Shown here piece by piece: positions 28,186-37,309 of a stretch of 64,000 bases of DNA. The notes under the pieces are model-generated. The model worked only from the letters and a program-made list of their open reading frames with translations, made no database searches and had not been told where the DNA came from. The stretch's first letter is position 1; each line of letters opens with the position of its first letter. This DNA is from Desulfovibrio gilichinskyi (GTDB taxonomy: Bacteria > Desulfobacterota > Desulfovibrionia > Desulfovibrionales > Desulfovibrionaceae). The stretch spans positions 186,001 to 250,000 of the forward strand of contig NZ_FWZU01000005.1 of NCBI RefSeq assembly GCF_900177375.1. The letters run 5' to 3'. A program made the translations under genes and the position numbers.

Positions 28186-28950
28186 ATGAGAGCTATTTGT
28201 GAACTTCTCGCTGTTAAAGCCTACGCAAACCTTCGTACTGAAGTTTCGTGCTATTATCTTAACTATTTATGGTGGGTGATTGAGCCCGTTCTTACTATGT
28301 CTACATTTTACCTCGTTTTTGGGGTTTTTTTGAACAAGGGGACAGAGCATTTTGTGGCATTTTTGTTGACAGGACTTGTGCCGTGGCAATGGTTTGCAAA
28401 TGCAATAAATCAGGCTTCAGGAAGCATTCTTAATGGAAGAGAACTAATGCTACAAGTTTATATTCCCAAGTTTTTTTTCCCTTTTGAGGTAATATTGCGT
28501 GGAACATTTAAACATCTATTTGTTTTGATTTTACTGTTGTTTTTTTTAGTTTTTTATCCAACACCAGTTGCTGTTACTTGGGTTGCTCTCCCTGTTTTGA
28601 TGCTGATACAATTTTTATTTATTGTGTCAATAGGTACTCTTTGTGCTGCTTTTGTTCCATTTGTTCCTGACCTCAAATTTATTGTTTCAACAATCTTGCA
28701 GCTAGCAATGTATGCTAGTGGTATTTTTTACAATATTGACTCTGTAATACTTCCTAAGCACCGCACTATTATTTACATGAATCCTATGGCTGGTTTGATT
28801 AAGAACTACAGGGAAGTTCTCATGTATGCACATTGGCCTGATTGGCAATATCTTGGATATTTGACTTTGGCCGGATTAGTGTTGCTTATGATTTCCGTTA
28901 CAGTGTTATTCAAGCTTGACCATGTTTACCCAAGGTTGGGTCAGAAATGA
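28186..28950 (+). CDS. ABC-2 type polysaccharide export permease (Wzm-like)
   Basis: Inner-membrane subunit of an ABC exporter for polysaccharide. 254 residues from ATG 28186, with about six hydrophobic segments and the family motif EPVLTMSTFYLVFGVFL near the N-terminus and LTGLVPWQWF. YIPKFFFPFEVI matches the conserved cytoplasmic stretch of ABC-2 permeases. Overlaps the downstream ATPase gene by 4 bp, a pairing typical of wzm-wzt. Confidence 0.9.
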   Translation: MRAICELLAVKAYANLRTEVSCYYLNYLWWVIEPVLTMSTFYLVFGVFLNKGTEHFVAFLLTGLVPWQWFANAINQASGSILNGRELMLQVYIPKFFFPFEVILRGTFKHLFVLILLLFFLVFYPTPVAVTWVALPVLMLIQFLFIVSIGTLCAAFVPFVPDLKFIVSTILQLAMYASGIFYNIDSVILPKHRTIIYMNPMAGLIKNYREVLMYAHWPDWQYLGYLTLAGLVLLMISVTVLFKLDHVYPRLGQK

Positions 28951-29648
28951 CTCATGATACAATTTTAACTCTTCAAAATGTTGGATGCCAATATTCCGTT
29001 CGAAAAGGTTTTTTAAAAGTCGGTTTATATACAGCCTTGAAGGATGTTTCTTTTGAAATTAGAAGAGGTGAAACGATAGGTGTTATCGGAAGAAACGGTG
29101 CAGGAAAATCAACTCTTTTACGGCTAGTCGCAGGGGTTATACTACCTGATTCCGGGGTGATCGTCAGGCATGAGCCTGTTTCTATTTCTCTGCTGACTTT
29201 GCAGCTGGGATTTTCAGCTGAGCTTAGTGGAAGAGACAATGCAGTGTTAAGCGCTATGCTTTTGGGGCACAGATATAAAGAGGCCAAGGCAAGTCTTGAT
29301 GAAATCAATGAATTTGCTGAACTTGGCGGTTGGTTTGATGAACCTTTAAAGACTTATTCTTCCGGTATGCGGGCTAGGCTGGGTTTTGCTGTTGCTATGA
29401 TGATGTCGCCCGATGTTCTGCTTATCGATGAAGTTTTAGGGGTTGGAGACGAGTCTTTCAGGATAAAGTCAACTAAGGTCATGAAAGAGAAAATGCTTTC
29501 TGGGCAGACTGTGCTCTTTGTGTCTCATAATGCCGCGACCATTCGCGAGCTTTGCTCCTCGGTTGTCTGGATTGAAAACGGTGTGACCCAAATGGTGGGA
29601 GAGACTGAGGAGGTCTTGTCTACTTATTTTGAGTCTTTGAAAAAATAG
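28947..29648 (+). CDS. ABC polysaccharide export ATPase (Wzt-like, short)
   Basis: 233 residues. Walker A GRNGAGKST, signature YSSGMRARLGFAVA, Walker B VLLIDEVLGVGD and H-loop FVSHN. The LPS/teichoic-acid exporter subclass is indicated by the LGFSAELSGRDNA stretch. It ends after the nucleotide-binding domain, so it lacks the C-terminal carbohydrate-binding domain of E. coli O9a Wzt; substrate recognition would then be independent of a capped end. Confidence 0.92.
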   Translation: MTHDTILTLQNVGCQYSVRKGFLKVGLYTALKDVSFEIRRGETIGVIGRNGAGKSTLLRLVAGVILPDSGVIVRHEPVSISLLTLQLGFSAELSGRDNAVLSAMLLGHRYKEAKASLDEINEFAELGGWFDEPLKTYSSGMRARLGFAVAMMMSPDVLLIDEVLGVGDESFRIKSTKVMKEKMLSGQTVLFVSHNAATIRELCSSVVWIENGVTQMVGETEEVLSTYFESLKK

Positions 29649-29666
29649 GGAGCTGAAAGCCAAATC

Positions 29667-30839
29667 GTGCGAATCCTCCTTTATGAATCTATTCCTGATA
29701 TTACAAGATCAGCTTTTCTCGTCAGATTACGAAAGTATTTGAGGGGAAAGGGGGGTAATGTCTTCTGTCTACTTGATGATCGGGTTTATTCTCGTTTGCA
29801 GGGTGGGCAGGGGGATTATGGGATAGTAAATTGTTCTGGACCGATGACCCATAATCTGGTTTTGGGGAACCGTGATACCTCTTATGTCTATTGCCCTAGG
29901 GACGAAGATCTTAAGGTTATTACATCCGGGAAAAGAAGAGCCTTTTATAAAAAGTCACTAAGAAAGATCAAACCTGACAGAATTATAGTCTGGAATGGGC
30001 TTTCTAGTCATCATGAAGACTTTATGACAGTGCTGAATGAAGTAGGTTTTGCGGATAAAGTTTTTTTTATGGAGATGGGTTGGCTACCCCAAAAGGATTA
30101 TTTCTGCTGTGATAATTTAGGAGTTAATGCTAGAAGCTCCATCTCTCAAAATGATTATTCAAAATCTCTTTCACTTGAGCGGCAAGTTCTTTTAAAACAA
30201 GCTATTTCTAATTATTGTAAAATTATTCCTGCAAAAAAAAAGAAGTTAATTCTGGTTCCTCTTCAAATTGAATCTGACTCCAATATTATCCATTTCTCTC
30301 CTTATAAAACGAATCAAGAATTCATTACTATGCTCGAAAAATGGATTCCTGATGGCTACGAAGTCATCATAAGACCCCACCCTTTGTCTGTTTCAAAAAT
30401 TCCGAAGTGGAGTCGGGCAGATTTTGTTCTGGATTGTAGCCATGATTTATATCAAACTCTTGCTGTCGCCCAGCTGGTTATCGGTATTAACAGTACTGTT
30501 TTGATTGAGGCCATGGCCTATGGGGCAAAGGTAATGGCTTTTGGTAAAGTTTTTTTTTCTTCATTGGGCGGTGTTTCTGTTTCCGAGGATGACAGGTTTG
30601 AAAAAGTCGTAGGGAGTGATTTGAATGTTGACAGTTTACTTTATGATCTGATTTTTAATAGACAGATATCAATTCACTCCATGGAAGGCGTTGAAAGACA
30701 TCTTAATTGGGAACATAAATGTATGCCTTACCATGCATCTGAACCATTTCTTAATAAATATCCTCTTTTAAAGGTATTCAACGGTGAAATCAGGTTTTTA
30801 GCCGCTACTGTTGCAAAAAAACTGGGATTTTTAAAATGA
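29667..30839 (+). CDS. Capsule_synth-like (KpsC/KpsS-type) protein
   Basis: 390 residues starting at GTG 29667. Features resembling KpsS/KpsC proteins, which build the Kdo linker of capsules: IVWNGLSSHHEDF, FFMEMGWLPQKDYF, LVPLQIESDSNI, IIRPHPLS and GINSTVLIEAMAYGAKV, the last two being the His-Pro and Ser motifs of this GT-B group. No membrane segment. Immediately follows the ABC exporter genes, as expected for a linker transferase of an ABC-dependent capsule. The exact sugar is unknown. Confidence 0.7.
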   Translation: MRILLYESIPDITRSAFLVRLRKYLRGKGGNVFCLLDDRVYSRLQGGQGDYGIVNCSGPMTHNLVLGNRDTSYVYCPRDEDLKVITSGKRRAFYKKSLRKIKPDRIIVWNGLSSHHEDFMTVLNEVGFADKVFFMEMGWLPQKDYFCCDNLGVNARSSISQNDYSKSLSLERQVLLKQAISNYCKIIPAKKKKLILVPLQIESDSNIIHFSPYKTNQEFITMLEKWIPDGYEVIIRPHPLSVSKIPKWSRADFVLDCSHDLYQTLAVAQLVIGINSTVLIEAMAYGAKVMAFGKVFFSSLGGVSVSEDDRFEKVVGSDLNVDSLLYDLIFNRQISIHSMEGVERHLNWEHKCMPYHASEPFLNKYPLLKVFNGEIRFLAATVAKKLGFLK

Positions 30840-31131
30840 ACTTTGGCAGGAAGCTGTATGATATTTGACAAGTTTAAAAATGCGTCATTACCCGCTGAGC
30901 AGATCTGAAAATCTTGTTTGGATAAATTGAAACTTTTGGAGAAGGATCAGTTATTATTCAGCCTATCCTGTTGTTTTGTCTTTGTTGGGCAAGTTGTTTT
31001 CAGAGTGATTTTTTCAAACGAACATATATTACTAATCTAGGATGATTGGGGTAAAAAAGTCATAGTCAAGATTTGATTTCATAGTCTGTGCATAAATTTT
31101 AACTTAAATTTTAATTTCTAGGGTTAGGTAC
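30840..31131. other. Intergenic 292 bp, no gene seen
   Basis: AT-rich spacer between the Capsule_synth-like gene and the GT8 gene. A 16-codon ORF at 30858 has an AGGAAG upstream but is too short to call. No clear terminator; the GT8 start may have its own promoter here. Confidence 0.5.
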
Positions 31132-32160
31132 ATGATAATTCCTTATTTCAAGAACAGACACGTTCCAATCTGTTTTTCAGCTGATGAAAACTATGTTCCT
31201 TATCTGTGTGTCGCAATTCAATCAGTTATAGAGAATACTTTGGATGAGCTAAATTATGATATTGTGGTTCTTTACGAAGGCCTTTCTTTCTATCATGTTA
31301 AAAACATTGAGTCCTTATCCTCAGCAAAAAATATCTCTGTAAGGTGTTATGACGTAAAAGAGTATATGAAAGCGGGTTTGCGGGGGCTGTTCGAGACTAA
31401 GGCTTATTATACACTAGCAACATATTACCGATTTTTTATTCCTGATATATTTAAGAAATATAAAAAAGTATTATATCTGGATTGCGATATTATCGCACTA
31501 CAAGATGTGTCTGTTTTGCTCGATATAGACTTGGGGGATAATTTTGTTGGTGCCGTCAGAGATTTGGGAGTTGTTCAGCAAATTAACACGATCGATGGCT
31601 GGGAAAAGTATTTCAGAGAAGATCTCAAGATTAATAATCTTGAAAACATCTTTCAAGCCGGGGTTTTGATCTTTAATGTTGTAAAGTTTAATGATTATAA
31701 TCTGCTTGAGAAATGTGTTGAAAAAATCCATATACTACCAAATCCTCGTGTACTGGATCAGTGCATATTAAATTCTGTTTGCGAGTACCGGGTTCATTTT
31801 TTAGAGCCGGAATGGAATGTTATGTGGAACCTTCCGTTTTTGGCAAAAGATCTTAAGAGTGAACTTGGGGGTGATGTCTATGAAAAGTATATGGAAGCTA
31901 GAAGGAATCCATATATTTTACATTATGCTTCATTCATAAAACCATGGTTTGAGCCAGACAGAGAACTTGCGAGTTTTTTCTGGAATTATGCCCGCAGGAC
32001 ACCCTATTATGAATCGATTTTGTTTTTAAATCTTATTCATAGGAAGGTTCCCTTTCGTGAGCGTTTCTTCAATTTCAAATTTTTGCATCAGATATACAGA
32101 ATTCTTCCAAATAGCCTCCAGGGAAAACTTAGCGAAGTTAAGATAGCTATATTGAAATAA
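31132..32160 (+). CDS. Glycosyltransferase family 8
   Basis: 342 residues. GT8 hallmarks: VPICFSADENYVPYLCVAI at the start, YYRFFIPDIF, the metal-binding DxD in VLYLDCDIIAL (about residue 121), FQAGVLIFNV and LHYASFIKPW. Relatives are LPS galactosyl- and glucosyltransferases. Last gene of the plus-strand glycan run; faces the convergent GT4 gene at 32164. Confidence 0.9.
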   Translation: MIIPYFKNRHVPICFSADENYVPYLCVAIQSVIENTLDELNYDIVVLYEGLSFYHVKNIESLSSAKNISVRCYDVKEYMKAGLRGLFETKAYYTLATYYRFFIPDIFKKYKKVLYLDCDIIALQDVSVLLDIDLGDNFVGAVRDLGVVQQINTIDGWEKYFREDLKINNLENIFQAGVLIFNVVKFNDYNLLEKCVEKIHILPNPRVLDQCILNSVCEYRVHFLEPEWNVMWNLPFLAKDLKSELGGDVYEKYMEARRNPYILHYASFIKPWFEPDRELASFFWNYARRTPYYESILFLNLIHRKVPFRERFFNFKFLHQIYRILPNSLQGKLSEVKIAILK

Positions 32161-32163
32161 GGA

Positions 32164-33249
32164 CTAAATACATACTTTTCTAATTTTTGAGACAAAATCA
32201 TCGGTTTTAAACTTCTGGGCTCTTTTTTCACAGTCTCTTTTCATGCTTAGTGCTTTTGATGAGTCCAATGATATTACCGCATTAATGATTTCCACTGACT
32301 TTGGCTTAATAAGTAATCCAGTTTTTTTATCTAGAATGGTTTCAAGTATCCCGCCTTCCTGAGCTCCAATAGTCGGTTTTCCTGCAGCCATAGACTCAAC
32401 AGGACTAATTCCAAAATCTTCATCTTTAGGAAGATATATAGTCGCAATGGCTTTACCAATAAGATCTTTAAGTTTATCTTCATTGGTCCATCCGGTAAAG
32501 TTTATATTTGGGGCATTATTGGATAGCGTTTTTAAATTTTCTAATTCAGACCCACCAGATGTCACAACAAGCTTTTTGCTAGGCATTTTTTTGAATGCAT
32601 CGATAATCAGATCTACTCGTTTGTATTTTTCGAGTCTTGCTGTTGAGAGATAGTAGTCTTCTTGACCAAGCCATTTAAATTTTTTCACATCAACTGGAGG
32701 ATGGATAACGAGAGCATTAACTCCCAAATATCTTTGAATGCGGTTTCGAACATTTTGAGAATTGGCAATAATCAAATCCATTTTTTTGAATGCTGCTTCA
32801 TAGTTTTTTCTGGTATGATAAACTAGAGCTTTAAAAGCTGGCCTGAAAGCAACGTTTAAGTTCTCAAGATAGTATTCGTAGAGATCATAAGCAAAACGGG
32901 GTAGAGTATGGCAGTATAAAATTCGATAACCCTTTTTTTGATTGTGAACAGCTAACAATGCATATGAGCCACTGTAAATTACCATGTCATAGTTTTTTAA
33001 GAATTTGGTTTTTGATTTGAAATTATAAAATCCTTTTATAGCATTAAAAGGCTGGCAGGTGGAAGGTTTGCCCAGCTCTATGATGCTTGAAGGTAGACTA
33101 ATATCTGTAAAATTTTCCCGGTTGATAAAGTCAACGCATAACTCAGACTCTGGAAATGCTTCGTGTAAATTGAGGGATGTTTTTTCAGCCCCTCCCATGC
33201 AATAGAGGAAGTCATAAAGGATACATATTTTTTTATTTGAGTCAGGCAT
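32164..33249 (-). CDS. Glycosyltransferase family 4
   Basis: 361 residues, GT-B fold. N-terminal GGAEKTSLNL loop, C-terminal YYLSTARLEKYKRVDLIIDA, VVTSGGSELENL and the E-x7-E region DFGISPVESMAAGKPTIG. Such enzymes extend glycans using a nucleotide sugar. Convergent with the GT8 gene, 3 bp apart. No strong binding site seen before ATG 33249. Confidence 0.88.
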   Translation of the reverse strand: MPDSNKKICILYDFLYCMGGAEKTSLNLHEAFPESELCVDFINRENFTDISLPSSIIELGKPSTCQPFNAIKGFYNFKSKTKFLKNYDMVIYSGSYALLAVHNQKKGYRILYCHTLPRFAYDLYEYYLENLNVAFRPAFKALVYHTRKNYEAAFKKMDLIIANSQNVRNRIQRYLGVNALVIHPPVDVKKFKWLGQEDYYLSTARLEKYKRVDLIIDAFKKMPSKKLVVTSGGSELENLKTLSNNAPNINFTGWTNEDKLKDLIGKAIATIYLPKDEDFGISPVESMAAGKPTIGAQEGGILETILDKKTGLLIKPKSVEIINAVISLDSSKALSMKRDCEKRAQKFKTDDFVSKIRKVCI

Positions 33250-33466
33250 TTATATTTAAGGTTAAAGTTACCAGTTAAATCACTGGCGGAGAAAGGTACA
33301 TATGCACATTTTGCTTTTATAGCGAGTATATGGCCGTTGTTCAATCATCTAATCTTAATCTCTTTCACGAGGTTACTAAAATAAAATTATATTTACTATG
33401 GTGACAATATAAAATGTGCGTTATTAATTTCAGATAAATCTGCATGACTAAAAAACGGGAGTTAGT

Positions 33467-33622
33467 ATGAGATATCTATTTGTTCTTATTTTTATAATGA
33501 GTTTGTTCGTAGGCTGTTCATCCCATAATCAGACAGATTCAAATACTGACAACGCAATTCGAAAGCCTAAAACATCTACAATTGTTAATGACATTATCAG
33601 CCGAGGAGCCCGAGTTCCATAA
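33467..33622 (+). CDS. Small lipoprotein (51 aa)
   Basis: Too short for most gene finders. ATG 33467 is preceded by GGGAG at 5-nt spacing. The first 16 residues are a signal peptide ending in a lipobox (LFVGC), so the mature lipid-anchored peptide would have about 34 hydrophilic residues, ending RGARVP. Lies alone between two minus-strand glycosyltransferase genes. No family recognised. The lipobox plus a good binding site make it credible. Confidence 0.6.
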   Translation: MRYLFVLIFIMSLFVGCSSHNQTDSNTDNAIRKPKTSTIVNDIISRGARVP

Positions 33623-33671
33623 GAGTTTGAATCTTTGGCTGCGTACTCTGAGTTTAAGGGATCATCCTTCT

Positions 33672-34793
33672 CTATTGCGATATGACATCCAAGTATATTT
33701 GCTCAATTGCTTGAGCAGAGCGTAGTATTGTAAATAGATTGTTAAATTTCAATTTTCCCGCTTGGCCATATTGAACTGCTTTTTGTGGTTGAGTTATAAT
33801 CTCCTTTATAGCTTCAGCTAAAGCTTCTGAGGAAGCTACCGGTACAATTGTTCCGGTGATACCATTCTGATTCACCCAACTTGTACCTGATCCATTAATA
33901 CTGGTGGTCACAAGTGGAACGCCATAGCGCATAGCTTCAAGAAGGACCATACCAAAAGCTTCACCACGATCAATGGAAGGTAGACAGAATACAGATGCCC
34001 GCTGTAGTAATACGAATAACTCTCTGTCAGAGATTTTCCCCGGTAGACTCACTCGATTTTCCAATCCTAATTTTTTAACTTCACGAGTAATTCTGGAATG
34101 TTCAGGGCCGTCTCCAGCTATAATGAACCTTGCTTCAGGCAGAAGGACTGCAGCGCGAACAAGATATTTAAACCCCTTGTAAAATGCGAATCGTCCTACA
34201 CTAAGAACTAATGGTGTTTCGTCTGGGGGAATTTGTCTTGGAGGATATTTATTCTGGTCAAGTCCCAACGGAACAATTCTGCATTTGTCCAACCATGGTC
34301 TTAATGAATGGCTTGATTCCAAATAGAGGGGAGATGTCGCTATTATACACTTGGCTTTAGAAAGGATGCGTTGCTCAAACTGACGATAAAAAGGATACAG
34401 TATTTTAATCACCAGGTTTGGAGATCCTTTTACATCGGCGTGCCAGTGGACAATATAAGGGATTTCGGAAGGGAAAAAACAGTTAAACAGAATTGCCGGA
34501 TTTGGCAGATGGATATGGATAATTTGCGGACGATGGAGTGAAACTATTTTCTGCAGAGACATTGGGAAAAAGGGAGAAATAGGAGCGAACGCAGTGTTGC
34601 AAATAGTACTGGATCGAGTAATTTTGACACCGTCAATTTGACGGGCATCCGTTTTTCTAAAAGGCAATGTGTGATGGCATAACACACTTACGGAGTGTCC
34701 CATCTTTACTTGTTCAGCCGTTAGATCCCGAACAAATGTTTCTATGCCACCTCTTTCAGGGTAGGAATACTTACTTATGTGAAGAATGCGCAT
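33672..34793 (-). CDS. Glycosyltransferase family 4
   Basis: 373 residues with a full GT4 layout: MRILHISKYSYPERGGIET at the start (acceptor domain), LVLSVGRFAFYKGFKYLVRA (donor domain), FIIAGDGPEHSRI, and EAFGMVLLEAMRYGVPLV with the E-x7-E pair. IHIHLPNP is a typical family motif. Probably a hexosyl- or mannosyltransferase. Separately oriented from the main run, suggesting piecemeal assembly of the locus. Confidence 0.9.
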   Translation of the reverse strand: MRILHISKYSYPERGGIETFVRDLTAEQVKMGHSVSVLCHHTLPFRKTDARQIDGVKITRSSTICNTAFAPISPFFPMSLQKIVSLHRPQIIHIHLPNPAILFNCFFPSEIPYIVHWHADVKGSPNLVIKILYPFYRQFEQRILSKAKCIIATSPLYLESSHSLRPWLDKCRIVPLGLDQNKYPPRQIPPDETPLVLSVGRFAFYKGFKYLVRAAVLLPEARFIIAGDGPEHSRITREVKKLGLENRVSLPGKISDRELFVLLQRASVFCLPSIDRGEAFGMVLLEAMRYGVPLVTTSINGSGTSWVNQNGITGTIVPVASSEALAEAIKEIITQPQKAVQYGQAGKLKFNNLFTILRSAQAIEQIYLDVISQ

Positions 34794-34958
34794 TGTTCAA
34801 AAGCTATGACAGGCAAGGGATTAAATCAAGCCAATGTTTAAGTATGAATTAATACAAGATGGCATTACTAATCCTGAATTATAAATAGAGATATTAAATT
34901 TCTAATTTTCGAGATAGTTCTTAGGAGAGAAAAAATAACATTTAATTATTTATATATG

Positions 34959-34987
34959 TTGACATGCTGAATTGTTTTATGTTTAAA
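34959..34987 (+). promoter_or_regulatory. Likely sigma70 promoter of the beta-barrel gene
   Basis: TTGACA (34959-34964), 17-bp spacer, TTTAAA (34982-34987), in a very AT-rich region 57 bp before the ATG at 35044. The -35 is perfect; the -10 is weaker. Confidence 0.5.
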
Positions 34988-35043
34988 AATATTAATTATT
35001 TTGAAATTCATATAAATAATATAATTAACAGGTAGTAGCCAGT

Positions 35044-36069
35044 ATGAAGTATTTATTTTCATTAATTGTCTTGTTGGTAACACTCGCTGCAGTATCAGCC
35101 TTTGCCGAAACTAATGGACAGCAACAGGCGACTAGTGATGTTGCCCGCTCCAGTAGTCAGGCATTAAGTACAATGGTTCAAGGGCGAGTTGCTACAATTG
35201 CTGCTCCTAAACCTGCTGGGTTAAAAAGAGTTTCTCATAATAGTATTGATAATAATGGTAATATAGATATTTCCCTGAATGCGGAAGATTTGGGACTTGC
35301 CTCAGGTGAAGCTGCCAATGACTTTGGTGTTTGGGCTATGGGATCTTACACACAGTTTTCTAACACTGCGACAGGATCCAAATATGACGCTGAAACCTAT
35401 AATTTCCTTGCTGGGGCGGATTGGCGTGCAACTCCGGATTTATTAATAGGATTAGCCGGTGGTTACGGTGTGCTTGATCTTGATAAAAAAGACTGGTCAG
35501 GCGGAGCTGATACTGGAACACTCAAAACTGACTCAGAGTGGACAGTGATGCCTTATTTGGCCTACAATTTTACTGACTACACCATCTTAGATACAGCTTT
35601 TGCTTATACAAATTCCCGCTATAAAGACAACGATGGTACAAGTACTGGTAAATACGATTCCAATCGTTATTTGACGAACATAGGTGTTTCTCAATATTTT
35701 ATGCTTGATGAATGGACTCTCAGTGGTCGTCTTGGATATATGTATGTAAGTGGTGATTTAGGTTCTTATTCTCGTGGCGGAACTGACATTGCAAATCCAG
35801 ATAGTTATTTGAGTCAGATGAACGTTGAAGCAAAAGCAGCGTATCTTTTTGACAGATGGATTGAACCATACACTGCGATCCGCTACTATTATGACCTTGG
35901 AGTTTCAACTAGACCTGTAGACTCTGATTATGATGAGTTTGAGGGCGTTCTTGGTTTGAATCTGTATGCTAGTGATGTGTGGACAGTTGGTTTAGAGGGT
36001 GGAGCAAGTGCAGGACGTGCTAAGTACGAATCCTACCGAGGTCAAGCAACTGTCCGTTTTGAATTTTAA
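35044..36069 (+). CDS. Outer-membrane beta-barrel protein (autotransporter-barrel type)
   Basis: 341 residues. A signal peptide (about 1-21, ending AFA) is followed by a Gln/Ser-rich linker and, from about residue 90, a barrel domain with alternating aromatic strands and a C-terminal phenylalanine (ATVRFEF), the outer-membrane insertion signal. It looks like the translocator half of an autotransporter with hardly any passenger, so it is more likely a plain porin-like or receptor barrel. A strong terminator follows, so it is a single-gene unit at the start of the glycosylation cluster. Confidence 0.75.
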   Translation: MKYLFSLIVLLVTLAAVSAFAETNGQQQATSDVARSSSQALSTMVQGRVATIAAPKPAGLKRVSHNSIDNNGNIDISLNAEDLGLASGEAANDFGVWAMGSYTQFSNTATGSKYDAETYNFLAGADWRATPDLLIGLAGGYGVLDLDKKDWSGGADTGTLKTDSEWTVMPYLAYNFTDYTILDTAFAYTNSRYKDNDGTSTGKYDSNRYLTNIGVSQYFMLDEWTLSGRLGYMYVSGDLGSYSRGGTDIANPDSYLSQMNVEAKAAYLFDRWIEPYTAIRYYYDLGVSTRPVDSDYDEFEGVLGLNLYASDVWTVGLEGGASAGRAKYESYRGQATVRFEF

Positions 36070-36094
36070 AACTACTTTTATAGCCTGATATAAA

Positions 36095-36129
36095 AGAAGT
36101 GGCTCGCTTTGAGCCGCTTCTTTTTTTTT
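36095..36129 (+). terminator. Intrinsic terminator after the beta-barrel gene
   Basis: A 10-bp stem (36096-36105 with 36111-36120, one G-T pair), 5-nt loop, then nine T residues. It isolates the barrel gene from the GT2 gene that follows. Confidence 0.88.
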
Positions 36130-36158
36130 GTTTAATGATACTTTATTAAGGAGGAGGA

Positions 36159-36884
36159 GTGCAAAAATATAAAAATGTTGCTGTAATAATACCTGCTCTT
36201 AATGAAGCTTTGACTATCTCTAAAATTATCAGAAAAGTAGGCGGCTATGGGGTGGATACTTATGTTGTGGATGATAATAGCCAAGATGGAACTGTCGCTA
36301 AATCCCGCAATGCAGGGGCCGAAGTTTTAGTATTACCTTTTAGATCTGGATCTTGGGGTGCTACACAGGCCGGAATGCTACACTCCATAAAAAAAGATAA
36401 ATATGATTTTTTTATAACGATGGATGCTGACGGGCAACATGAACCTGATTATATTCCATTGTTGATTGAGCGATATTTGTCGAGTAAAGTAAACGTTGTT
36501 ATTGGGAGCTGTATACAACGTGGTAGCTTTGCAAGACGGATAACGTGGAGTGTTTTCTTTTTTCTAACCCGTTTAAAAATACATGATATGACTTCTGGTT
36601 TTAAACTGTATGATAAGAAAGCCGTTCAGGCTCTTTTATCTAAAGAAGCCGCAATGTTCGATTATCAAGATCTAGGTCCATTACTTTTGTTTAGAAGAAA
36701 GAATATTAAATGTATTGAAATTCCAATCTCCATGTGTGCTAGAAAAAATGGATGTTCTCGCATTTTTGATTCTTGGCTATCAGTGTCAATCTATTTAGTT
36801 AAAACTTGTATATGGGTGATCGTTGATTGGATTTCCAAATCAGACAATTCGTTAGGTAAACTGGATGATTATGACTCTATTTGA
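36159..36884 (+). CDS. Glycosyltransferase family 2, dolichol-phosphate-mannose-synthase-like
   Basis: 241 residues from GTG 36159 with AAGGAGG just upstream. The N-terminus VAVIIPALNEALTISKIIRK, VDDNSQDGT, and the metal motif MDADGQHEPDYIPLL are those of the polyprenyl-phosphate sugar synthase branch. MTSGFKLYDK is also conserved. No C-terminal membrane segments clear enough to call. It would load a sugar on undecaprenyl phosphate; the oligosaccharyltransferase three genes downstream could use such a product (inference). Confidence 0.88.
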   Translation: MQKYKNVAVIIPALNEALTISKIIRKVGGYGVDTYVVDDNSQDGTVAKSRNAGAEVLVLPFRSGSWGATQAGMLHSIKKDKYDFFITMDADGQHEPDYIPLLIERYLSSKVNVVIGSCIQRGSFARRITWSVFFFLTRLKIHDMTSGFKLYDKKAVQALLSKEAAMFDYQDLGPLLLFRRKNIKCIEIPISMCARKNGCSRIFDSWLSVSIYLVKTCIWVIVDWISKSDNSLGKLDDYDSI

Positions 36885-37257
36885 TCTTGTTGCTCCCGCG
36901 ATTTCTTTCTTAAGTGTTGTAATAATTCTCGTGCTTATTAGGCGGCAGCGCTTAGGAATATTTCATTCTCTTTGGTGGTTATTTGCTGTTTTTAGTATGC
37001 TTTTTATTGGTTTTTTCCCTACCGTGGTAGATAGAATCGGATGGTTTTTAGGAGTGCATTATCCTCCCGTATTACCAATTCTTTTGGCTCTTTGTTTTTT
37101 ATTTGTTAAAGTACTGACTATGGATATCGAACGGACTCAGCAGGAAATTAAAATTCGGATTATTGCTCAAAAAATGGCAGCTTATGAAGCAGAGTTATAC
37201 AGTTTAAAAGCTGAACAATCTGTTGAAAAGGCAGAAATAAAGATCCATGAAAACTGA
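36865..37257 (+). CDS. DUF2304-type membrane protein
   Basis: 130 residues, overlapping the GT2 gene by 20 bp (an ATG at 36871 is also possible). Three hydrophobic segments (about 8-24, 35-52, 68-85), then a charged coiled-coil-like tail. Layout and position match DUF2304 proteins, which are regularly encoded beside polyprenyl-phosphate GT2 enzymes and may anchor them at the membrane. Function otherwise unknown. Confidence 0.75.
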   Translation: MIMTLFDLVAPAISFLSVVIILVLIRRQRLGIFHSLWWLFAVFSMLFIGFFPTVVDRIGWFLGVHYPPVLPILLALCFLFVKVLTMDIERTQQEIKIRIIAQKMAAYEAELYSLKAEQSVEKAEIKIHEN

Positions 37258-37309
37258 TATATTTATTTCATGGTGTTGCTTTAGTTAATACCTATTGTTT
37301 GGAGGAGGC

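Noticed and set aside
30858-30908. 16-codon ORF with AGGAAG upstream
   Set aside because: Too short and without a signal peptide or family features; may be a remnant.
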